NCBI GenBank assembly: GCA_000824805.1
Contig: CCNA01000006.1
Span: forward strand, 496,001 to 560,000
Direction of reading: 5' to 3'
Length of the DNA stretch: 64,000 nucleotides
Origin: Mesorhizobium sp. SOD10
GTDB taxonomy: Bacteria > Pseudomonadota > Alphaproteobacteria > Rhizobiales > Rhizobiaceae
Part shown: positions 19,041 to 27,822 of the stretch, in pieces
How positions within the stretch are numbered: the first letter of the stretch is position 1
Layout of the letters: each line of letters starts with the position of its first letter
Notes under the pieces: model-generated
What the model was told of the DNA's origin: nothing
The model's input: the letters and a program-made list of their open reading frames with translations, nothing else
Databases searched by the model: none
Made by a program: the position numbers and the translations under genes

Positions 19041-19176
19041 GTGAGTAGGGAGTAGTCGGTAGTCAATAATTATGGATTTGGCCGAGCGCGCATAGATCGG
19101 TTGAAGGCCGGAGCTTTCCCCGAGGCCGGGACTCGCAAATCGGCTCACTATTCACTACTGACTACTACCCACTGCG
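19041..19176. repeat. Imperfect inverted repeat of AGTAG-type sequence flanking 70 bp
   Basis: The arm at 19041-19070 is built from GTGAGTAGGGAGTAGTCGG-type sequence. The arm at 19144-19176 is its imperfect reverse complement (ACTATTCACTACTGACTACT). Between them lies about 70 bp of ordinary-looking DNA. It fills the gap between add and upp. The low-complexity, near-palindromic design does not resemble a gene or a standard terminator. Confidence 0.6.
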
Positions 19177-19194
19177 AACCAGTCGGAGCACATC

Positions 19195-19824
19195 ATGCAG
19201 GGCGTCACCGTCGTCGACCACCCCCTTGTCCAGCACAAGCTGACCATCATGCGCAAGAAGGAGACCTCGACGGCCGGTTTCCGGCGGCTGCTGCGCGAGA
19301 TTTCGCTGCTGCTCGGTTATGAGGTGACCCGCAATCTCGAGCTGACCACGACCATGATCGAGACGCCGATCGAGGAGATGGAGGCGCCGACGCTGGAAGG
19401 CAAGAAGCTGGTCTTCGCTTCGGTGCTGCGCGCCGGCAACGGCCTGCTCGAGGGCCTGCTCGACCTGGTGCCGGCCGCGCGCGTCGCCCATATCGGCCTG
19501 TACCGCGACCATGAGACGCTCGAAGCGGTCGAGTATTTCTTCAAGGCGCCGAGCGATCTTGCCGACCGGCTGGTTATCGTCGTCGATCCGATGCTGGCGA
19601 CCGCCAACTCGGCGATCGCGGCGATCGACAAGCTGAAGGGACGCGGCGCCACCAACATCCGCTTCCTGTGCCTGCTGGCCGCTCCGGAAGGTATCGAGCG
19701 TTTCACGAAGGCGCATCCGGACGTGCCGATCTTTACCGCTTCCATCGACCGCCAGTTGAACGACAAGGGCTACATCATGCCCGGTCTCGGCGACGCCGGC
19801 GACCGCATGTACGGCACAAAGTGA
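19195..19824 (+). CDS. upp: Uracil phosphoribosyltransferase
   Basis: A 209-aa type I phosphoribosyltransferase making UMP from uracil and PRPP. It has the family N-terminus [20 protein letters not shown], the [20 protein letters not shown] segment, and the PRPP loop [15 protein letters not shown] near residue 123; the C-terminus [14 protein letters not shown] is the uracil-binding end. CGGAGC precedes the ATG. It is separated from add by an odd inverted repeat, so common transcription with add is not certain. Confidence 0.95.
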   Translation: MQGVTVVDHPLVQHKLTIMRKKETSTAGFRRLLREISLLLGYEVTRNLELTTTMIETPIEEMEAPTLEGKKLVFASVLRAGNGLLEGLLDLVPAARVAHIGLYRDHETLEAVEYFFKAPSDLADRLVIVVDPMLATANSAIAAIDKLKGRGATNIRFLCLLAAPEGIERFTKAHPDVPIFTASIDRQLNDKGYIMPGLGDAGDRMYGTK

Positions 19825-19929
19825 GCGCCTTTCTTAACTGGCCGTTTACGCAAGCTTGCGGTTCCGGCACGAGTTAAAGTCGTAAAAACCATGCCGGGCT
19901 TAAGGATGCTGCTTCGCGAAGGGGCATCC

Positions 19930-20496
19930 ATGCTGCGCAAGCTTCTCATCCTCGGCATCTTTGCCGGAACCTCGGCTTCGATTCCGATCGTCTATCAGGC
20001 TAACCCGCATCTGGTGGACGGCCTCTTGAAATCGACCGTCGCCTCGCAGCCGGCAGCACCGGAGGCCCAGCCGCAGGTCAATCTCGCTTCGGTCCCGGCC
20101 AAGCCGGCGGCGCCGATGCCGCTCGGCCGCCAGGTGCTGGTCAACGCCGATGCGCGCGGCCACTTCACATCGCAGTTCAAGCTCAATGGCCGCCAGATCG
20201 ACGGCATGATCGACACCGGCGCGACATTGGTTGCCATCAACGCCTCGACCGCGCGCAGGATCGGCATCTCGCTCAACCCGTCCGACTTCAATCGACAGGT
20301 GAACACCGCCAATGGCGCGATCAAAGCCGCCGTGGTGACGGTCGAGCGCCTGCAGATCGGCAAGATCTCGGTCGACAATGTCCAGGCGATGGTGCTCGAC
20401 GACCGAGCGCTGCAGACCAACCTGATCGGCATGAGCTTCCTGCAGCGGCTGCAGAAATACCAAGTCCAGGACGGCTCGTTGCTGCTCGTTCAGTGA
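19930..20496 (+). CDS. Retropepsin-like aspartic protease, TIGR02281 type
   Basis: A 188-aa protein with an N-terminal hydrophobic anchor (MLRKLLILGIFAGTSASIPI) and a Pro/Ala-rich linker. The single-domain clan AA aspartic protease fold starts near residue 70 and has the catalytic MIDTGATLVAIN motif. Such proteins dimerise to form the active site and face the periplasm. The ATG at 19930 has GAAGGGG upstream; an in-frame ATG at 19891 would put charged residues before the anchor. It ends near a composite hairpin repeat shared with deoA. Confidence 0.82.
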   Translation: MLRKLLILGIFAGTSASIPIVYQANPHLVDGLLKSTVASQPAAPEAQPQVNLASVPAKPAAPMPLGRQVLVNADARGHFTSQFKLNGRQIDGMIDTGATLVAINASTARRIGISLNPSDFNRQVNTANGAIKAAVVTVERLQIGKISVDNVQAMVLDDRALQTNLIGMSFLQRLQKYQVQDGSLLLVQ

Positions 20497-20510
20497 GTCC
20501 GACGTAAGAA

Positions 20511-20608
20511 ATTCCAGGAAAAGTGCGCAGCGGTTTTCCGTCCGGAATTGCGTCAAAACACAAAAGATAGAGCAGTTCACCATTTCCGCGAAATGATGAA
20601 CTGCTCTA
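20511..20608. repeat. Composite interspersed repeat, copy B, with bidirectional terminator-like hairpin
   Basis: Part one (20511-20567) repeats the unit seen at 13867-13934: ATTCCAGGAAAAGTG, then CCGGAATTGCGTCAAAACA. Part two is a hairpin with arms TAGAGCAGTTCA (20568-20579) and TGAACTGCTCTA (20597-20608), one mismatch, then CATTTC/GAAATG around CGC. The last three bases encode the deoA stop codon. It separates two convergent genes. Confidence 0.8.
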
Positions 20609-21922
20609 GCGAGGCAGTATCCGCCTGAGCACGGTCTTCTCGGCGGGCGGTTTGGAACCCCCGATCGTATAAGCGGCACGCACGGCCGCTGCCGCCGCCT
20701 CGGCCTCCGCATTGGTGCGGGCATGGACCAGCGCCAGCGCCTCGCCCGGGCGCAGCTCGGCACCGATCGGCAACAGCCGGGTCAAACCGACGGCGTGATC
20801 GATTTTGTCGTCCGGACGGGAACGGCCGCCGCCGAGCGTGACGACGGCAAGCCCGATATCGCGCGTGGCGATGCCGGTCACGAACCCGCCCTGTTCCGCT
20901 TTCACGGCCAGCTCGACCGGTGCCGTCGGCAGGTACTTTTCCGGGTTCTCGATGAAATCACCGGGACCACCGAGCACGGACACCATCCGCGCGAAGACGG
21001 TAGCCGCGCGGCCGCCGGTGAGCGCTTCGTTGGCGCGCCTGATGCCGTCCTGGTTGGACGAGACGAGCCCCGCCGACTGCAGCATCTCGGCGGCCAAAGC
21101 CAGCGTCACGTCCTCGAGCCGGCGGTCACGATAGCGGCCGGTGAGGAAATCGACGGCATTCTTCACCTCGACGGCATTGCCGGCGGCCGAAGCCAGCGGC
21201 TCGTTCATGCCCGTCACCAGCGCCGACGCGCTCAGGCCGGCGCCATTGGCCACCTCGACCAGGCTGTTCGCCAAGGCGGCCGCGTCGCGCGACTTTTCCA
21301 TGAAGGCGCCGTTGCCGACCTTGACGTCGACCACCAGCGAGCCCAGGCCCGCGGCAAGCTTCTTCGACAGGATCGACGCGGTGATCAGCGGGACCGATTC
21401 GACCGTCCCCGTCACGTCGCGGATCGCGTAGAGCCGGCGGTCGGCCGGCGCGAGATTGGCCGTCTGGCCGATGATGGCGCAACCGGCCTCGAGCACCGTC
21501 TTGCGGAACAGCGCCACGTCCGGCTGGCTGGCATAGCCGGGGATGGCATCCATCTTGTCCAGCGTGCCGCCGGTGTGGCCGAGGCCGCGGCCCGAAATCA
21601 TCGGCACATAAGCGCCGCAAGCGGCGACGATCGGCGCCAGCATCAGTGAGACATTGTCGCCGACGCCGCCGGTCGAATGCTTGTCGGTGGCCGGACCCGG
21701 CAGGTCGGACCAGTCGAGCACGTCGCCGGAATCGCGCATGGCGAGCGTCAGCGCCACCGCTTCCTCGCGGCTCATGCCGTTGAGGAACACGGCCATGGCG
21801 AAAGCGCCGACCTGGCCTTCGGAGATGCTGCCGGCCGTCAGCCCGGCGATGAAGGCCGCGATCTCGTCGGCCGAGAGTTTGTGGCCGTCGCGTTTGCGGC
21901 GGATGATCTCCTGCGGCAGCAT
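20606..21922 (-). CDS. deoA: Thymidine phosphorylase
   Basis: A 438-aa enzyme splitting thymidine or deoxyuridine with phosphate into base and deoxyribose-1-phosphate. The phosphate-binding KHSTGGVGDNVSLMLAP and the SGRGLGHTGGTLDKMDAIPG segment are intact. Start is ATG at 21922 (MLPQEIIRRKRDG); upstream sequence in that frame is a shadow of the neighbouring gene. Start and the previous stop overlap as TGATG. Together with cdd and the purine phosphorylase it forms a nucleoside-catabolic operon. Its stop codon is part of a repeat hairpin. Confidence 0.94.
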   Translation of the reverse strand: MLPQEIIRRKRDGHKLSADEIAAFIAGLTAGSISEGQVGAFAMAVFLNGMSREEAVALTLAMRDSGDVLDWSDLPGPATDKHSTGGVGDNVSLMLAPIVAACGAYVPMISGRGLGHTGGTLDKMDAIPGYASQPDVALFRKTVLEAGCAIIGQTANLAPADRRLYAIRDVTGTVESVPLITASILSKKLAAGLGSLVVDVKVGNGAFMEKSRDAAALANSLVEVANGAGLSASALVTGMNEPLASAAGNAVEVKNAVDFLTGRYRDRRLEDVTLALAAEMLQSAGLVSSNQDGIRRANEALTGGRAATVFARMVSVLGGPGDFIENPEKYLPTAPVELAVKAEQGGFVTGIATRDIGLAVVTLGGGRSRPDDKIDHAVGLTRLLPIGAELRPGEALALVHARTNAEAEAAAAAVRAAYTIGGSKPPAEKTVLRRILPR

Positions 21923-22725
21923 CAGTCGGGCAAGCCGTCCTGGAAGACGCGCCGCAGGATCATCGCCAGCCGCGCGCCGCCCACCGGCGCCATGTCCTTG
22001 GTTTCCTGGTGCGAGAGTTCCGCCCCTGTCATGCCGGCCGCCAGATTGGTGATGACCGAGCAGGCGGCGACCTTGAGCCCGAGGAAGCGGGCAAGGATGA
22101 CCTCCGGCACGGTCGACATGCCGACGGCGTTGGCGCCCATGACGCGCGCCATGCGGATCTCGGCCGGCGTCTCGAAACAGGGCCCGGAAAACCACATATA
22201 GACGCCTTGATGCAGCGCGGTCCCCGTTGCCTTCGCCGCCTTCTCGATCGCGCCGCGCAGGCCCGCATCATAAGCCTCGGTGAGGCCGACGAAGCGGCGG
22301 TCGCTCGGCTCGCCGATCAGCGGGTTGGAGCCGGAGAAATTGATGTGGTCGGTGATCAACATCACCGAGCCCGGTCCCATTTCGGGGTCGACCGAGCCGG
22401 CGGCATTGGTGAGGATCAGATGCGAGATGCCGATGCCGGCAAGCACCTCAAGCGCCGGACGCATCGCTGCCGCGTTGCCATGCTCGTAATAATGCGCCCG
22501 GCCGGAGAGCATCAGCACCGGCGTGCCGGCGAAATGCCCGGCGACCACCTCGCCGGCATGGCCGGAAACACCGCTGCGCGGAAAGCCCGGCAGTTCCGCA
22601 TAGGAGATGCGCCTGGCATCCTTGACCTGGTCGACCAGCCCGCCGAGGCCCGAGCCCAGCACGAGCGCCGTCGTCGGCGCCAGCCCGTCCAGTTTCTCGA
22701 CCAGATGATCCAGCGCTTCCTTCAT
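21922..22725 (-). CDS. Purine-nucleoside phosphorylase, trimeric type
   Basis: A 267-aa phosphorylase of the low-molecular-mass PNP family (inosine/guanosine/xanthosine). Motifs in order: VLGSGLGGLVDQV near residue 20, GVSGHAGEVV, the SGRAHYYEHG segment with the phosphate-site His, LTNAAGSVDPEMGPG, and SGPCFETPAEIRM. The ATG at 22725 overlaps the cdd stop codon by 4 bp, and its own stop overlaps the deoA start, so three salvage enzymes are translationally coupled. Confidence 0.92.
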   Translation of the reverse strand: MKEALDHLVEKLDGLAPTTALVLGSGLGGLVDQVKDARRISYAELPGFPRSGVSGHAGEVVAGHFAGTPVLMLSGRAHYYEHGNAAAMRPALEVLAGIGISHLILTNAAGSVDPEMGPGSVMLITDHINFSGSNPLIGEPSDRRFVGLTEAYDAGLRGAIEKAAKATGTALHQGVYMWFSGPCFETPAEIRMARVMGANAVGMSTVPEVILARFLGLKVAACSVITNLAAGMTGAELSHQETKDMAPVGGARLAMILRRVFQDGLPD

Positions 22726-23114
22726 TTCAAGATATCGCCTCTGAAGCCGTAGGGCAGCATGTCGCCCATGGTGACCGTCTCGGCCACGCCGCTGTTGTCG
22801 CACAGATAGAGCTTCGTATCCGGCCGGCAGAATTCCGCCAGCCGCTGCCGGCAGCCGCCGCAAGGTGAGCATTTGGCCATGCGTTCGGCGATCACCGCGA
22901 TTTCCACAATCTTGCCGCCGCCGCCCATGATGTAGTGGCCGAGCGCCGTCGTCTCGGCGCACCAGCCTTCCGGATAGGACGCCACCTCGATATTGGCGCC
23001 GGTGAAGACGCGCCCATCCTCGGTGCGAAGTGCTGCACCCACCGGGAACTTCGAATAGGGCGCATAGGCCTTGGCCATCGCCGTCTTCGCCGCCTCGAAC
23101 AGATCATGCGACAT
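22722..23114 (-). CDS. cdd: Cytidine deaminase
   Basis: A 130-aa homotetrameric-type cytidine deaminase converting (deoxy)cytidine to (deoxy)uridine. Zinc and catalytic residues are visible: the CAE motif in EGWCAETTALG and PCGGCRQRL. YSKFPVGAALR is the substrate-binding N-terminal segment. Start ATG at 23114 (MSHDLFEAAK); an extra 10 codons upstream are open but unsupported. It overlaps the PNP gene by 4 bp and follows the ABC permease gene by 76 bp. Confidence 0.94.
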   Translation of the reverse strand: MSHDLFEAAKTAMAKAYAPYSKFPVGAALRTEDGRVFTGANIEVASYPEGWCAETTALGHYIMGGGGKIVEIAVIAERMAKCSPCGGCRQRLAEFCRPDTKLYLCDNSGVAETVTMGDMLPYGFRGDILK

Positions 23115-23190
23115 CCGGTTCTTCTCTCCCACGATCGTGTCCAAATGCCGGTCGCCGCCGGACGAAATTCTGCCCCGGCGCTCGGCGACC

Positions 23191-24162
23191 TCAACGTTCC
23201 TTCACATAGGGTACGCCGCCGGCGCGCGGCGGAATGGCCTTGCCGATGAAGCCGGCGAGCAGGATGACGGTGAGCACATAGGGCAGCGCCTGCATGAACT
23301 GCACCGGCACCTTGCCGATGACCGGCAGCGGCGAGCCTTGCAGGCGAATGGCGGCTGCATCGAGAAAGCCGAACAAAAGGCAGGCGAACATCGCGTTGAC
23401 CGGCTTCCATTTGGCGAAGATGAGCGCTGCTAGCGCGATATAGCCCTTGCCCGCCGTCATGTCCTTCACGAAGCCGCCATTCTGCACCATGGAAAGATAG
23501 GCGCCGGCGACCCCGGTGAGGATGCCGGTGCAGATCAGCGCACGATAGCGCAGCCAGGCGACCGAGATGCCGGCGGTATCGACGGCGGCGGGATTTTCGC
23601 CGACGGCGCGCATCCTCAGCCCAAAGCGGGTGCGAAACAGCACCCACCATGTGAACGGCACCATGGCGAAGGCGAAATAGACCAGGATCGAATGGCCGGA
23701 GATCAGCTCGGCATAGATCGGGCCGATGACCGGCACATCCTTGATCGCATCGGCGCCCGGCCAGGTGATCGCCTCGAAGCGCTCGCCGGGCTGCAGCGCT
23801 GGCGTGCGTCCGCCTTGGCTGAACCAGGCCTGGCCGAGGATGATGGTCGATCCGGCGGCGATGAAATTGATCGCCACGCCGGAGACGATCTGGTTGCCGC
23901 GATGCGTGATCGAGGCGAAGCCGTGGACCAGCGCGAAGGCGACCGAGATCAGCACCGCCGTGCCGAGGCCGATCAGCGCCGAATGGAAGACGGCGGCCGC
24001 GGAAGCCCCGGCAAAGGCGCCGACCAGCATTTTGCCTTCGAGCCCGATGTCGAAGATGCCGGCCCGTTCCGAATAGAGGCCCGCCAGGCAGGCGAGCAGC
24101 AGCGGCACCGAAAGGCGGATGGTCGAATCCAGCACCTGGACGATGGCGTTGAATGTGTCCAT
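23191..24162 (-). CDS. Nucleoside ABC transporter permease (second permease)
   Basis: A 323-aa inner-membrane permease of the branched-chain/BMP class, with about eight to nine hydrophobic segments and the LYSERAGIFDIGLEGKMLVGAF segment that marks the smaller permease of nucleoside importers (YufQ/NupQ type). The EAA-like loop region GLRMRAVGENPAAVDTAGI is present. The start lies 1 bp from the stop of the other permease. Downstream genes degrade nucleosides, consistent with nucleoside import. Confidence 0.9.
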   Translation of the reverse strand: MDTFNAIVQVLDSTIRLSVPLLLACLAGLYSERAGIFDIGLEGKMLVGAFAGASAAAVFHSALIGLGTAVLISVAFALVHGFASITHRGNQIVSGVAINFIAAGSTIILGQAWFSQGGRTPALQPGERFEAITWPGADAIKDVPVIGPIYAELISGHSILVYFAFAMVPFTWWVLFRTRFGLRMRAVGENPAAVDTAGISVAWLRYRALICTGILTGVAGAYLSMVQNGGFVKDMTAGKGYIALAALIFAKWKPVNAMFACLLFGFLDAAAIRLQGSPLPVIGKVPVQFMQALPYVLTVILLAGFIGKAIPPRAGGVPYVKER

Positions 24163-24163
24163 C

Positions 24164-25303
24164 TCAGGCTCCCTTCCCGTTCACCGCCTGCATGCCGACC
24201 GACTTCGGACTGACCGAGGCGAACAGCGCCTGGATGTAAGGCCTGAACATGTGTTCCAGCGCGCCGGCGAAGAGGATGACCAAGCCCTGGATGATGACGA
24301 TCATGTCGCGGCTGATCGCCGGCATCTCGAAGGCGAGCTCGGCGCCGCCCTGATAGAGCATGCCGAACAGGATCGCTGCCAGCACAATGCCGACCGGATG
24401 CAGCCGGCCCATAAGCGCCACCGCGATGCCGACATAGCCGGCGCCCGAGACGAAATCGATCGCGACATTATGCTGGTCGCCCATGACAGGATTGAGCGCC
24501 ATCATGCCTGCCAGCGCGCCCGAGATCATCATCGCGGTGATGATGATGCGGGTTTCCGAAATGCCCGCATAGCGCGCCGCCTTCGGACTGTGGCCATAGG
24601 TGCGCATCTCATAGCCGAGCCTGGTGCGCCAGATCAGAAGCCAGACCAGGAAGGCCATGACCAGCGCCAGCAGGAAGCAGATGTTGAGCGGCGCGGAACG
24701 GATCTTGGCGCCGAACAATTCGATGATCCAGTTGAGCTTCGGCAGTTCGGCGCCGGCGAGGAAGTTGCGCGTCTGCGGCGCCTGCGAGCCGGCCGGCTTC
24801 AGCGGGCCGACCAGGAGATAGACCATCACCGAAGCGGCGATGAAGTTGAACATGATGGTGGTGATGACGATGTGCGAGCCGCGCTTGGCCTGCAGATAGG
24901 CGGGGATGAAGCCCCAGGCCGCGCCGAACACCGCCGCGGCCACGATCGCGATCGGAAAGATCACCCACCAGGGCAGCACGCTGTCGAGGCTCAGGCATAC
25001 GAGCGCGATGCCGAGGCCGCCTATATAGGCCTGGCCCTCGGTGCCGATGTTGAACAGGCTGCAATGCGCCGCCACCGCCACCGACAGCCCGGTGAAGATG
25101 AAGGTGGTGGCGTAGAACAGGGTGAAGGCGATGCCCGTGCCCTTGCCGAAGGCGCCTTCGACCAGGATGACGGCGGCGCGGAACGGGTTTTCCCCGACCA
25201 GCATCACGACGAAGCCGGCAACGATGAAGGCGACCGACAGGTTGATCAGCGGAATCAACCCATAATCGGCCCAGGCCGGCAGCTTGGCGTAAGGCGTGCT
25301 CAT
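24164..25303 (-). CDS. Nucleoside ABC transporter permease (first permease)
   Basis: A 379-aa partner permease of YufP/NupP type, longer at the N-terminus, with a first hydrophobic segment LIPLINLSVAFIVAGFVVML and later NIGTEGQAYIGGLG and GYEMRTYGHSPKAARYAGI segments. It overlaps the ATP-binding gene by 4 bp (ATGA) and is 1 bp from the second permease, so stoichiometric production is expected. Specificity for nucleosides is inferred from family and from the adjoining salvage enzymes. Confidence 0.9.
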   Translation of the reverse strand: MSTPYAKLPAWADYGLIPLINLSVAFIVAGFVVMLVGENPFRAAVILVEGAFGKGTGIAFTLFYATTFIFTGLSVAVAAHCSLFNIGTEGQAYIGGLGIALVCLSLDSVLPWWVIFPIAIVAAAVFGAAWGFIPAYLQAKRGSHIVITTIMFNFIAASVMVYLLVGPLKPAGSQAPQTRNFLAGAELPKLNWIIELFGAKIRSAPLNICFLLALVMAFLVWLLIWRTRLGYEMRTYGHSPKAARYAGISETRIIITAMMISGALAGMMALNPVMGDQHNVAIDFVSGAGYVGIAVALMGRLHPVGIVLAAILFGMLYQGGAELAFEMPAISRDMIVIIQGLVILFAGALEHMFRPYIQALFASVSPKSVGMQAVNGKGA

Positions 25304-26832
25304 TCGGCGGCCTCCTGGTGCTCGACGCCGGCCATGAGCAGGCCGAGCTCGCCTTCGGTCGCGTCGGGGCCGCGCTCGCCGACGACACGGCCGGCGAACA
25401 TCACCAGGATGCGGTCGGACAGCGAGCGTATCTCGTCGAGCTCGACCGAGACCACCAGCACCGCCTTGCCCTGGTCACGCATGGCGATCAGCCGCTTGTG
25501 GATGAATTCGATGGCCCCGACATCGACGCCGCGCGTCGGCTGCCCGACGATCAGCACGCCCGGATCCTGTTCCATCTCCCTGGCCAGCACGATCTTCTGC
25601 TGGTTCCCGCCGGAGAAGTTCGCCGTCTTCAGCCGCGGATTGCCGGGGCGGATGTCGTATTTCTCGATCTTGTCCTTGGCATCGGCCATGATGGCATCGA
25701 TGTCGAGGAACGGTCCCTTCAGATAGCGCTCGTCGTCGTGATAGCCGAGGATGGAATTCTCGTTCTCCTCGAAGGCGAGCACCAGCCCGACATGGTGGCG
25801 GTCCTCGGGCACGTGGGCGAGCCCGCGGTCTCGCAATTCTCCCGGATCGGCCTTGCCGGTGAGATCGATCGGCTTGCCCTCCAGCATCACCTCGCCGGAG
25901 ACCGCATGCCGGATGCCCGAGATCGCTTCCAGCAGTTCGGACTGGCCGTTGCCGGCAACGCCGGCGATGCCGACGATCTCGCCGCCGCGCACGTCGAAGG
26001 AGACATTGTCGACCATGGTGACGCCGCGCGAATCCTTCACCGTCAGGTTCTTGACCGACAGTCTTATCGCGCCGGCTTCCGACTGGCCCTTCTCGACCCT
26101 GAGAAGCACGCGCCGGCCGACCATCAGCTCGGCCAGTTCGCCGACCGTGGTTTCCTTCGTCACCCGGGTCGCCACCATCGTGCCTTGGCGCATCACCGAA
26201 ACTGTGTCGGTGATGGCCATGATCTCGCGCAGCTTGTGCGTGATGAGCACGATGGTTTTGCCCTGGTCTTTCAATTGCTTGAGGATGCGGAAGAGGTGGT
26301 CGGCCTCGGCCGGCGTCAGCACGCCCGTCGGCTCGTCGAGGATCAGGATCTCGGCGCCGCGATAGAGCGCCTTGAGGATTTCGACACGCTGCTGCAGGCC
26401 GACCGGCAGCTCTTCGATGACGGCGTCGGGATCGACCTCGAGCCCGTATTCGCGCTCCAGCCGATCGAGCTCCGAGCGCGCCTTGGCAATGCTGCTCTTC
26501 AAGAGCGCATCGTTCTCTGCGCCGAGGATGACGTTTTCGAGCACCGTGAAATTGTCGACCAGCATGAAATGCTGGTGCACCATGCCAATGCCGAGCGCGA
26601 TGGCGTCGTTGGATGTGTTGATCGACACCGGCTTGCCGCCTACGCGGATTTCGCCGCTGTCGGCCTGATAGAAGCCGTAGAGGATCGACATCAGCGTCGA
26701 CTTGCCGGCGCCGTTCTCGCCGACAATGCCGTGGATGGTGCCGCGCGCCACTTCCAGGTTGATGTCGCGGTTGGCGCGCACGGCGCCAAAACTCTTGTTG
26801 ATGCCTATGAGCTCGATTGCGGCTTGCGCCAT
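25300..26832 (-). CDS. Nucleoside ABC transporter ATP-binding protein
   Basis: A 510-aa tandem ATPase. NBD1: Walker A GENGAGKSTLM near residue 37, Walker B ILILDEPTGVL. Its signature region (LPVGLQQRVEILKAL) is the degenerate form usual in this family. NBD2: VAGNGQSELLEAIS replaces the canonical Walker A, the signature is FSGGNQQKIVLARE, and Walker B is VLIVGQPTRGVD, lacking the normal Asp-Glu. This asymmetry is normal for monosaccharide/nucleoside importers, where only one site hydrolyses ATP efficiently. It begins the permease operon; 254 bp separate it from divergent slyX. Confidence 0.92.
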   Translation of the reverse strand: MAQAAIELIGINKSFGAVRANRDINLEVARGTIHGIVGENGAGKSTLMSILYGFYQADSGEIRVGGKPVSINTSNDAIALGIGMVHQHFMLVDNFTVLENVILGAENDALLKSSIAKARSELDRLEREYGLEVDPDAVIEELPVGLQQRVEILKALYRGAEILILDEPTGVLTPAEADHLFRILKQLKDQGKTIVLITHKLREIMAITDTVSVMRQGTMVATRVTKETTVGELAELMVGRRVLLRVEKGQSEAGAIRLSVKNLTVKDSRGVTMVDNVSFDVRGGEIVGIAGVAGNGQSELLEAISGIRHAVSGEVMLEGKPIDLTGKADPGELRDRGLAHVPEDRHHVGLVLAFEENENSILGYHDDERYLKGPFLDIDAIMADAKDKIEKYDIRPGNPRLKTANFSGGNQQKIVLAREMEQDPGVLIVGQPTRGVDVGAIEFIHKRLIAMRDQGKAVLVVSVELDEIRSLSDRILVMFAGRVVGERGPDATEGELGLLMAGVEHQEAAE

Positions 26833-27019
26833 GCAGCCTGTCCCACTCGTTATTTTTATCGCTTGGTCAAAACGCCTAGCATGACGCCCCGCTTATGCCA
26901 ATCGGCCGTTCACTCTCGACAAATCCCCGCGCCCTTGTCAATTTCGAACCTGAGCAGGTTCCGCAAAAGTGTCCCGCGTTTTGAGGTCAGAACCTGCGAG
27001 AACCAACAGAGCATGAGCA

Positions 27020-27046
27020 GATATTCGCGGGCGTCCCACGAATATC
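27020..27046. repeat. Inverted repeat upstream of slyX
   Basis: GATATTCG (27020-27027) and CGAATATC (27039-27046) are perfectly complementary with an 11-bp spacer, 40 bp before the slyX start. Just upstream, GAACCTGAGCAGGTTC and AAAAGTGTCCCGCGTTTTG resemble a degenerate Rhizobiales intergenic palindrome. Role unknown; RNA stem or operator are both possible. Confidence 0.4.
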
Positions 27047-27086
27047 CGCGTGGGTGAAGGCTTCATATTTGCAAGGGTCGGTTTGC

Positions 27087-27296
27087 ATGGCCACGCCTGA
27101 CGATCGGCTGACGACGCTGGAAATCCGCGCCGCCGAGCAGGAAAAGACCATCGAGGAACTGTCCGGCCAGATCGCCGAACAGTGGAAGGTGATCGAGCGC
27201 ATGGAGCGCAAGCTCGCCGCCCTCACCGACCGCTTCCTGGAGTTGGAGGAGAAGACCGCTCCCGATGTTCCGGTGACCAAGTCGCCGCATTGGTGA
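27087..27296 (+). CDS. slyX: SlyX family protein
   Basis: A 69-aa protein that is nearly all coiled coil (DRLTTLEIRAAEQEKTIEELSGQIAEQWKVIERME), ending in a short tail with the SPHW terminus typical of SlyX. The ATG at 27087 has AAGGG nine bases upstream. SlyX is conserved but its biochemical role is not established. It is divergent from the nucleoside ABC operon and is followed 20 bp later by the anti-sigma-like gene. Confidence 0.85.
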   Translation: MATPDDRLTTLEIRAAEQEKTIEELSGQIAEQWKVIERMERKLAALTDRFLELEEKTAPDVPVTKSPHW

Positions 27297-27316
27297 GGCC
27301 ATGGGGAAGGACGGCC

Positions 27317-27724
27317 ATGTCCAATGAAAGTGACCGTGTCGCCAGGGCCGGCGATTATGTTTTTGGCCTGATGAACGACAGGGAACGCGCCCGCGCTGAG
27401 CGCGACCTTGAGATCGACCCCGCCTTTCGCGATACGGTGCTGCGGCTGGCCGAGCGCTTGCGCGCCTTCGATCCAGCGGGACCCGAGGGGCGCGACAACC
27501 GCTGGGAACTGGTCACGCAACGCCTTGCCGAACTGCCGCAGATGCAGACGCCTCTGGCTGGCATTCCTACCCCCGCCGCCGAGCCGCCGCCTGTGATGAT
27601 CCACCGGCTCGAGCGCAAGCACTACGGCGTCGGCCTGCATTCGCTGGGCGGAAGGCTGGGTTTTGTCATCGCGCTCGCCCTCGTGGCCGCCTTTGCGCTC
27701 GGCTATCTCGCCGGCACGCTATAG
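27317..27724 (+). CDS. Anti-sigma factor-like membrane protein
   Basis: A 135-aa protein. Residues 10-45 (AGDYVFGLMNDRERARAERDLEIDPAFRDTVLRLAERL) match the sigma-binding N-terminus of RskA/anti-sigma-K type proteins. A proline-rich linker and one C-terminal transmembrane helix (FVIALALVAAFALGYLAG) follow, with almost nothing after it. No sigma factor gene is adjacent, and the periplasmic sensor domain of true RskA is absent. Start ATG at 27317 lies 20 bp after slyX. It may bind an ECF sigma factor encoded elsewhere; that is inference. Confidence 0.65.
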   Translation: MSNESDRVARAGDYVFGLMNDRERARAERDLEIDPAFRDTVLRLAERLRAFDPAGPEGRDNRWELVTQRLAELPQMQTPLAGIPTPAAEPPPVMIHRLERKHYGVGLHSLGGRLGFVIALALVAAFALGYLAGTL

Positions 27725-27822
27725 CGCGCTTCACCGTTTCACGGAAACGGCGAAACCCCCTATCTCTTTGTTTTTACGCAATTCCGAACGGAAAACCGCT
27801 CACACTTTCCTGGAATTGCTAT
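27724..27822. repeat. Composite interspersed repeat, copy C (inverted)
   Basis: Read on the minus strand it begins AGCAATTCCAGGAAAGTG, continues GTTTTCCGTTCGGAATTGCG and AAAAACAAAGAGATAG. It ends in a hairpin region whose plus-strand arms are ACCGTTTC and GGAAACGG (27733-27751). It lies between the convergent anti-sigma-like and GNAT genes and includes the GNAT stop codon. Confidence 0.75.

Noticed and set aside
25318..27057. A long plus-strand frame opposite the nucleoside ABC ATPase gene.
   Set aside because: Shadow frame of the ATPase gene; no start signal or motif.
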